Of a DNA stretch of 11,320 nucleotides, positions 6,667 to 11,320 are shown one piece after another. This stretch comes from Acidobacteriota bacterium (GTDB lineage: Bacteria; Acidobacteriota; Vicinamibacteria; Vicinamibacterales; 2-12-FULL-66-21). The stretch's first letter is position 1, and every line of letters starts with the position of its first letter. The notes beneath the pieces are model-generated. The model made no database searches and had not been told where the DNA came from. It saw nothing but the letters and a program-made list of their open reading frames with translations. The DNA lies in assembly GCA_020200195.1 (NCBI GenBank), contig JAIVJE010000327.1, positions 1 to 11,320 on the forward strand. The letters are read 5' to 3'. The position numbers were made by a program, and so were the translations under genes.

Positions 6667-8353
6667 TTCGCGCCTCAAACTCACTGCACCAACCCTTGAC
6701 TTCCAAGTCGTTGAAGATCTTGCCGACCACCCGCCGCAGCAGGCCTTTCAGGCTGGAATGCTCGATCTCGGCGAGCGAGCGGATCGCCTGCTCCTTGTAT
6801 CCCTGTAACAACGCCTCACAGCGGTCTTCGACCTTGAGCGCCGCCAGCGCGTCGAGCACGGCAGACCGTTGTTCGTGGGAGGTCGCCTGCCGACGCCATG
6901 CCGACGCCAGCACGGCGGCGTGCTCGTCGTGCGCGCGGCCTCGCTCGAGGCCAACGGCCAGGGGCAGCGACGGCCGCGCGCCGCACACATCGCCGTTCTT
7001 GCCGGCGAGATCCTCGATATCGTCGCGGATCTGATACGCGACGCCGAGCGCCTCGCTGTACTTGGCCAGCGCGGCGGACACGTCCTCCGACACACCAGCG
7101 TAAAGCGCGCCGATCGCGAGGGCCACCTCGAACGCGGGTGCGGTCTTTTGCCGGAAGATCTCCAGAACCTGCAACGACGAGAGTGCCTTCGGGTGACGCG
7201 TCCATGCCAGCTCGGCGCCTTGCCCAAGCGCCAGGGTGCGATGGCCCTGCGCGGCCGCGTGCAGCATGGCTACGGTCTCGGCGGACGGCGCGCCACATTC
7301 GGTCAGAAGTCGGTAACCCTCGCCGATGAGCAGATCGCCGACGTTGAGCGCCACGGGAGTGCCGTGCTCCGTATGCAGCGCGTCGACGCCGTACCGAGTC
7401 GGGTCGTCATCTTCGATGTCATCGTGGACGAGCGAGGCCTTGTGAAAACACTCGACCGCGATCGCTGCGCGGCGGAGGCCCGCGGGCACGGGTGCGTTGG
7501 GGTCCTCCGTCAGCGCCCGCCAGGCACACACGGTCAGGAAGGGCCGCCACCGTTTCCCCGCGCGCGAAAGCCAGTCGCGAGCAATCCGTTCGGTATCCGA
7601 CTCCGCCGGACCGAGGAACGTCTCGAGCTGTGCCGGCAGGAACCACCCATCGACCTCGCGCCGGATGGATTCGAGGTCCATCCGATAGGTCCGATCGTCG
7701 CTCGTGAGGTGAATCACGTCCCAGACCCAGTCCACGTCGACGGCCGTATCGATGCAGTCGTCCTGCAGGAGAGGAATCGCCACGCCGGGAATCGCGGCCG
7801 CTTCCATATACGGAAACGCCCGCTCGAGCACCGACAGGCAACTGACGCCGACGATGGCCTCGATTTTTCCTGTCTCGATGATCGACATGACAATCGCGGA
7901 ACCTTCCGCGACGAGCACGGCGTAGCCAAGCCGCTCGGCTTCTTCCTGGAGGTCCTGGATGGAGCAGAGGCCGCACTTCTTGCAAAGCAGCCCGAATTCG
8001 TCGAACGGCGCAGGACACTTGCTCTCGACGCGCAGACACTTAGGCATCAGCAGGAGTCGGCGCTCGTACGGAATGCCTGCGAGCGCGTCGCGCCACATCT
8101 CGTTGCTGATCAGGACCGCGGCATACTCGCGATACATGTCGGGCACGCCGGTACGAGCGAGCAGCTGTTCTGCATGCCGTCGTAAGTCGTCGGCCGGTAC
8201 CGGCGGAACGGGAGAGACCCGGGCAACGTACGCGCGCGCCGCCGCCTTCAGCTGCTCGCGTTCGACGAGCGTCTGCGGAATGTTCGCCTGAGGGGCGCGC
8301 GCCGGTTGCACCGGCAGCACGCGTGGCAACGCGATCCTGACCTGTGGTTCCAT
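6626..8353 (-). CDS. DUF116 / trans-polyprenyl diphosphate synthase fusion
   Basis: A 575-residue two-domain protein. Residues about 75-215 are DUF116-like, a Cys-rich domain of unknown function. They contain MPKCLRVESKCPAPFDEFG and LCKKCGLCSI, with C106, C113, C124, C127, C130, then C172 and C200. This pattern could bind an Fe-S cluster. Residues about 245-555 are a complete all-trans isoprenyl diphosphate synthase. They show GKRWRPFL (266-273), the first Asp-rich motif HDDIEDDD (310-317), GD at 339-340, KT (403-404) and the second motif QIRDDIED (441-448). Both Mg2+-binding motifs are intact, so it should condense IPP onto an allylic diphosphate. Ala306, five residues before the first Asp-rich motif, resembles IspB-type long-chain synthases rather than FPP synthase. 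The ATG at 8353 follows the radical SAM stop by 9 bases, with AGGGT upstream. The fusion places the prenyl synthase directly in the redox operon. Confidence 0.9.
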   Translation of the reverse strand: MEPQVRIALPRVLPVQPARAPQANIPQTLVEREQLKAAARAYVARVSPVPPVPADDLRRHAEQLLARTGVPDMYREYAAVLISNEMWRDALAGIPYERRLLLMPKCLRVESKCPAPFDEFGLLCKKCGLCSIQDLQEEAERLGYAVLVAEGSAIVMSIIETGKIEAIVGVSCLSVLERAFPYMEAAAIPGVAIPLLQDDCIDTAVDVDWVWDVIHLTSDDRTYRMDLESIRREVDGWFLPAQLETFLGPAESDTERIARDWLSRAGKRWRPFLTVCAWRALTEDPNAPVPAGLRRAAIAVECFHKASLVHDDIEDDDPTRYGVDALHTEHGTPVALNVGDLLIGEGYRLLTECGAPSAETVAMLHAAAQGHRTLALGQGAELAWTRHPKALSSLQVLEIFRQKTAPAFEVALAIGALYAGVSEDVSAALAKYSEALGVAYQIRDDIEDLAGKNGDVCGARPSLPLAVGLERGRAHDEHAAVLASAWRRQATSHEQRSAVLDALAALKVEDRCEALLQGYKEQAIRSLAEIEHSSLKGLLRRVVGKIFNDLEVKGWCSEFEARNAAGREGRADVAG

Positions 8354-8362
8354 GTGCTGACC

Positions 8363-9562
8363 CTAGGTGTACGCCCCGAACCCGAAAAACCAGTGCCTCT
8401 TTGCAAACCGGTACATCCAGTGCTCTTCGGGCACTTCATGACCCGGCTGGTGCTGGCTCGTGCGGCTGCCCATCGCGTCGAGTTCCCCCAGGCCCGCACC
8501 AGTAGCGCGGTGCGTGGTATCCCGCGCGCCATGCCGTTTCACAAGTGTCTTCACGAGATCCGGGCGCTCGAGCACGATGCAGCCGCGAGTGGTTTTGGCA
8601 GCGGTTTCGCGGAAGTCTCGGATGAAGGGGGAATTGTTCAATACCTCGAAGATGTCCCGCTCGTCGTCGATGCTCTCCGTCGCGAACTGAATGATCGGAC
8701 ACGGTTCGATGTCTCCCCACGGATTGATGTGATGGCTGATGCCTGTCGCCATCGGGCAGAGCGCTTGCCCCTGGTCGTCCCAGTACGCGTCCACGAGCGC
8801 CAGGGGCAGTTTCGAACGCATCCGCACGACGAACCGTCGGACATGCCGGACCTGTTCTGGCGTAAGCGCCAGCTCCGGACACGCGTTGTCACCGACGGGA
8901 CGGTACGTGTGGTACCACACGTAGTGCACGCCGCGGCCGATGAGGTGCCGCAGCCACGCTTCGTCGACCAGCTCGTCGACGTTGCTGCGGCACACGCTGG
9001 TGGCGACGCCGACAATAAGGCGGTTTCTGGTGCAGGCCTCGAGTCCGGCGAGTGTCTTGTTGAGGACGTCCTTGCGCCCTCGTCGGGTGTTGCTGACGCT
9101 GGACGTCCCCTCGATGCTGATGAGGGGCGTGGCGTTGGCGAGGCGGCGAAGCTCGCGCGCGATCTCGTCAGTGATTAGGTGGCCATTCGTGAAAATCTGG
9201 AAGTAACAGTCCCTGTGGCGGCCCAGGATGTCGAGCAGCTGAGGATGCATGAACGGCTCGCCGCCGAGCAGTCCGAAAAAGCTGTTGCCGCGCTTCTTCG
9301 CAGACGTAATCAGCCGATCCATGCGGCCCGCGTCGATGAAATGCCGGGGGCCGTCGACTTTGACCCAGCAACCCTGGCAGCGGAGGGTGCAGCTGTTGAT
9401 GATGGAGATGTAGAGGAATGGAGGGAAGTGCTCGCCTCGAGCGAGCCGCGTCTTGAAGCGCTGAACCGACCGAACCCCTTTGACGCCGAAGTTCCACGTA
9501 AATGTCCACAGGACGCGTGGATCCGTCTCGGTGAGCATTCGCCTGGCAAACGGTACGATCAC
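8363..9562 (-). CDS. Radical SAM enzyme with SPASM-like C-terminal Cys region
   Basis: A 399-residue radical SAM protein. IINSCTLRCQGCW gives the Cx3Cx2C cluster motif (C58, C62, C65), followed by the SAM-binding GGEP (100-103), FQIFTNGHLI (121-130) and SIEGTSSVSNTRRG (149-162). The C-terminal third has further cysteines (C228, C269, C288, C328) in INPWGDIEPCPIIQFA and neighbours, typical of an auxiliary SPASM/Twitch cluster. Such enzymes reductively cleave SAM to start radical chemistry on peptides, lipids or cofactors. The tail ends aromatic and basic (HWMYRFAKRHWFFGFGAYT), possibly membrane-touching. The start is GTG at 9562, whose GTGA overlaps the preceding TGA and which has GGAGAGGAG 5 bases upstream. 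The open frame further up is rejected. Hopanoid HpnH is a possible analogy, but the SPASM-like region and neighbours differ. The substrate is inferred to be the prenyl or terpenoid product of the operon. Confidence 0.9.
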   Translation of the reverse strand: MIVPFARRMLTETDPRVLWTFTWNFGVKGVRSVQRFKTRLARGEHFPPFLYISIINSCTLRCQGCWVKVDGPRHFIDAGRMDRLITSAKKRGNSFFGLLGGEPFMHPQLLDILGRHRDCYFQIFTNGHLITDEIARELRRLANATPLISIEGTSSVSNTRRGRKDVLNKTLAGLEACTRNRLIVGVATSVCRSNVDELVDEAWLRHLIGRGVHYVWYHTYRPVGDNACPELALTPEQVRHVRRFVVRMRSKLPLALVDAYWDDQGQALCPMATGISHHINPWGDIEPCPIIQFATESIDDERDIFEVLNNSPFIRDFRETAAKTTRGCIVLERPDLVKTLVKRHGARDTTHRATGAGLGELDAMGSRTSQHQPGHEVPEEHWMYRFAKRHWFFGFGAYT

Positions 9563-10401
9563 AAGGGCTCCTCTCCGCCGCCATCCGCCATCGCCCGTGC
9601 CGTTTTTGCCTGGATCTGGTCGAGCGAGGGGAGCGCTGCGAGCACCTCGGGCGGGATACCGAGGTCCTGCTGCAGCTTCGTCAGGCATTTACGACGCTCA
9701 TCGAGCGCACGTTTCTCATCCCGCTCGCGGGAGAAGCGCGCCTGTGCGTCCGCACTGCGCTGGCGCAGCGCGGCGTAAATATCGCCGCCGAGCAATGCCG
9801 AAATGTCCACCTTCATCTTTTCGCGGTGGAGATCCTCGTCTCGTATCTCGTCTCCGTTGATCGGTCCACCCTTGTACTTGGGGAAGAGGATTGCAACCTC
9901 CGGACACACACGGGAGCACGCCGGGCAGTCCGTTTTGCAGTTGGTCGGGTTCCTGACCTCGATCTTCTTGTCTTTCGACACGCCGTAGACGTCAAACAGA
10001 CAGAATGTCAGGCACTGCATGCAGTTGGTGCAGCGGCTGAAATCGATGACCGGAAACCACGGCTTCCACTTCGCGCGCGGGGCGGTATTCGCGCGCGCAT
10101 GGAGCTCTTCGAGACCCCGGAGCATTCCGTCCGGCTCGAGACCCTCGACGTTGCAGAAAAAGACGGGACGCCCGTCGCCGTGACTCTCGGCCACGCCAGG
10201 CTGTGCCTGTTCGAAGCGGCCGAGCACCGCAATCGGTCCCTCGCCGGGCAGAGCCGCCATGCCGGTGCCGGTAGCGACGCGCGTGACCCCGTAACCGCTC
10301 TCGAGAAGCTGTCGCAGCGCCGCCAAGCGCACGGGCGCATCAAGGGGTCGGCTGCCCAAACCTTCGTAGAGCACGATGCGAAGGGCGCGGGCGTTGCTCA
10401 T
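9559..10401 (-). CDS. 2x[4Fe-4S] ferredoxin-domain protein
   Basis: 280 residues. The N-terminal half (1-110) has no Fe-S motif and begins RIVLYEGLG; it may be a small alpha/beta domain of unknown kind. The central ferredoxin domain has FSRCTNCMQCLTFC (C124, C127, C130, C134) and NCKTDCPACSRVCPEVA (C155, C159, C162, C166). The second motif is spaced Cx3Cx2Cx3CP. A highly charged helical segment follows (FSRERDEKRALDERRKCL), possibly coiled coil. It probably passes electrons to the radical SAM enzyme encoded next. The ATG at 10401 shares ATGA with the stop of the preceding gene, arguing for translational coupling. The frame stays open upstream to 10704, but that region is the preceding gene's antiphase reading and is arginine-rich noise. 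Confidence 0.88.
   Translation of the reverse strand: MSNARALRIVLYEGLGSRPLDAPVRLAALRQLLESGYGVTRVATGTGMAALPGEGPIAVLGRFEQAQPGVAESHGDGRPVFFCNVEGLEPDGMLRGLEELHARANTAPRAKWKPWFPVIDFSRCTNCMQCLTFCLFDVYGVSKDKKIEVRNPTNCKTDCPACSRVCPEVAILFPKYKGGPINGDEIRDEDLHREKMKVDISALLGGDIYAALRQRSADAQARFSRERDEKRALDERRKCLTKLQQDLGIPPEVLAALPSLDQIQAKTARAMADGGGEEPL
9568..9576 (-). promoter_or_regulatory. Strong ribosome binding site deciding the GTG start of the radical SAM gene
   Basis: On the minus strand GGAGAGGAG lies 5 bases upstream of GTG (9562-9560), inside the last codons of the ferredoxin gene. The GTGA overlap with the TGA stop makes this start far more likely than the distal start at 9688. Confidence 0.75.
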
Positions 10402-10736
10402 GGCGTCTCCACAGGCAATTCGAGCGCCAAAAGAATCTCGGGGACTTCCGCGACGCGCATGTTCACCACGCGCACGCCTTCTGGAAGAACGGAGCCGGCG
10501 GCGCTGAATAGCCAGCGAACGGCCCGTGGATAGCAGGCGACGATCGTCGCTCCATCCGCCGCCGCGATGTCTGCGAGGCCCGGGTCGCGCCGTGCCGACA
10601 TTTCGCAGAGATCGGGAACGGCTTCGAACGATACCCCAGAAGCGCTCAACTGCTCGAGTACGGCCGCCTTTGTGTCTGCCGGCACGACCTGCGCATACGC
10701 GCAATGGCAGTAGAGGATGCGGGTTGGGTTGGGCAT
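10398..10736 (-). CDS. Small Cys protein resembling the HdrA N-terminal domain
   Basis: 112 residues, not assigned with certainty. The order ILYCHCAYAQVV (C10, C12), then PDLCEMSARRDPGL (C44), then ATIVACYPRAV (C68) mirrors the N-terminal domain of HdrA/QmoA-type electron-bifurcation subunits. Those read CxC, then a lone Cys, then VVAACSPR-H. The FAD-binding and ferredoxin parts of HdrA are absent. A free-standing Fe-S or thiol redox module is therefore inferred; it may act with the ferredoxin encoded directly downstream. The ATG at 10736 follows the GTPase stop by 14 bases with a weak GCGAGA site. Its TGA is fused to the next ATG as ATGA. No signal peptide or membrane helix, so it is cytoplasmic. 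Confidence 0.72.
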   Translation of the reverse strand: MPNPTRILYCHCAYAQVVPADTKAAVLEQLSASGVSFEAVPDLCEMSARRDPGLADIAAADGATIVACYPRAVRWLFSAAGSVLPEGVRVVNMRVAEVPEILLALELPVETP

Positions 10737-10750
10737 CGTGTGTCTCGCCG

Positions 10751-11320
10751 CTAGGTGGCCACGCCGGCCATGCGGTGCGTCGGCGTCGGCCGCCCAGGCC
10801 GGAAGCGCTCGAGGTGGCGAACCCTCAGCGCTGTACTCCTGGCGTGGCCTTCGTCGTCCAGCGCACGCCGGACCACCGCTTCGAGACGTTCGGGCGCCGC
10901 TTCAGCGCGAAGGTTGAGCGTGATTTCTGCGGCGTCCACATGCGCGTCCAGGGCGAACGCGGTTTCTGGAGGCTCATCGGTGTGCACGGCGTTCACGACG
11001 GAAATCCCGCGTCCGTTGAGGGGGATCAGCGTGAGTTTGAGATGCGCGATCTCCAAGGCGCTTCCCGCAAGATCAGTATGAACGCGCTGGGCGATTGCCT
11101 GAAGGAGCTCGTCGCCATCGACCGGCGGGCCTTCAAGCGTCACTGTGCAGTTCAGCCACCCGAGCAGCGCCTCGCCATCGGCATATGTGTCGTAATCGAT
11201 ATCCAACACCCGTCCGCTACCGTGTCCGTCGAGAAGTCCGTCGATCCAGTCTCCAATCCCTGTCCCCGTTCTGGCGGAGATCTCGAGCACTCGCGCAGCA
11301 GGGTAAGACGCCGTGAGTTC
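10751..11320 (-). CDS. CobW/HypB-like GTPase, C-terminal part (gene runs off the right edge)
   Basis: 189 residues are visible and the 5' end lies outside the window; the frame is open to the last base. The first visible residues, AARVLEISARTGTGIGDW, match the end of a SIMIBI-class G domain (HypB/CobW/UreG type), where a (I/V)xxISAxTGxG(x)xxW strand and turn contacts the guanine base. The C-terminal domain (DIDYDTYADGEALLGWLN, then AHLKLTLIPLNGRG and a basic end FRPGRPTPTHR) is not the classic CobW_C and I do not recognise it. Such GTPases insert metals or load metallocofactors, so a role in maturing an Fe-S or metal enzyme of the operon is inferred. The P-loop and switch motifs lie outside the window and could not be checked. 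The start marked by GTG at 11290 is only internal. Confidence 0.75.
   Translation of the reverse strand, partial: ELTASYPAARVLEISARTGTGIGDWIDGLLDGHGSGRVLDIDYDTYADGEALLGWLNCTVTLEGPPVDGDELLQAIAQRVHTDLAGSALEIAHLKLTLIPLNGRGISVVNAVHTDEPPETAFALDAHVDAAEITLNLRAEAAPERLEAVVRRALDDEGHARSTALRVRHLERFRPGRPTPTHRMAGVAT

Noticed and set aside
6869..8185. Long plus-strand open frame (438 codons) opposite the prenyl synthase
   Set aside because: Its translation is antisense of a clear prenyl synthase/DUF116 protein, rich in Arg/His with no family motif. Long antisense frames are expected at this GC content. The same applies to 4714-5637 and 8306-9178 on the plus strand.
9563..9688. Upstream extension of the radical SAM frame to 9688
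   Set aside because: The GTG at 9562 has a strong ribosome site and a GTGA stop/start overlap. The extension is low-complexity Pro/Arg/Gly.
10402..10704. Upstream extension of the ferredoxin gene frame
   Set aside because: The extension is Arg-rich and overlaps the HdrA-N-like gene entirely. The ATGA overlap at 10401 gives a natural start.

Overview
The window is high-GC bacterial DNA. It has dense genes in long same-strand runs, broken by intergenic patches full of short degenerate repeats and gene remnants. GC content, a TPR remnant of the kind common in acidobacterial kinase/TolB proteins, and the repeat-rich spacers suggest Acidobacteriota, perhaps a Vicinamibacteria-like lineage. That placement is inference; no rRNA or marker gene is present.

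Left part (1-3172): a low-GC repeat-like leader precedes a complete class III PLP aminotransferase (+). It converges on a small cupin-like hypothetical gene (-). A 168-bp spacer with seven copies of GCACGT separates that gene from yraN (+), which reads into tRNA-Gly(GCC). A 3-copy degenerate tandem repeat follows, then tRNA-Cys(GCA). A sigma70-like promoter for tRNA-Gly overlaps the end of yraN and lies inside a long imperfect hairpin.

Middle part (3173-4201) is decayed DNA. 3173-3525 holds nothing I can support. 3526-3995 is a minus-strand gene broken by two frameshifts. 4010-4201 is a plus-strand TPR fragment truncated at both ends. The TPR fragment lies antisense under the 3' end of the next gene.

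Right part (4099-11320) is a tightly packed minus-strand operon of seven genes. In transcription order they are: a partial CobW/HypB-like GTPase; a 112-residue HdrA-N-like Cys protein; a 2x[4Fe-4S] ferredoxin-domain protein; a radical SAM enzyme; a DUF116/trans-polyprenyl diphosphate synthase fusion; a prenyltransferase-beta-like alpha/alpha-barrel protein without the zinc ligands; and a squalene-hopene-cyclase-family class II terpene cyclase with a DADD motif. Spacings are -4, -4, 9, -41, 12 and 14 nt, so co-expression is very likely.

Read together, the operon looks like a terpenoid pathway: a synthase makes a long prenyl diphosphate and one or two barrel proteins cyclise or bind it. It is coupled to metal and Fe-S redox chemistry (GTPase metallochaperone, electron carriers, radical SAM). 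I know of no characterised pathway with this exact make-up, and no squalene synthase is in view. The cyclase looks C-terminally truncated by a rearrangement that joined it to the TPR fragment, so in this genome the last step may be impaired.
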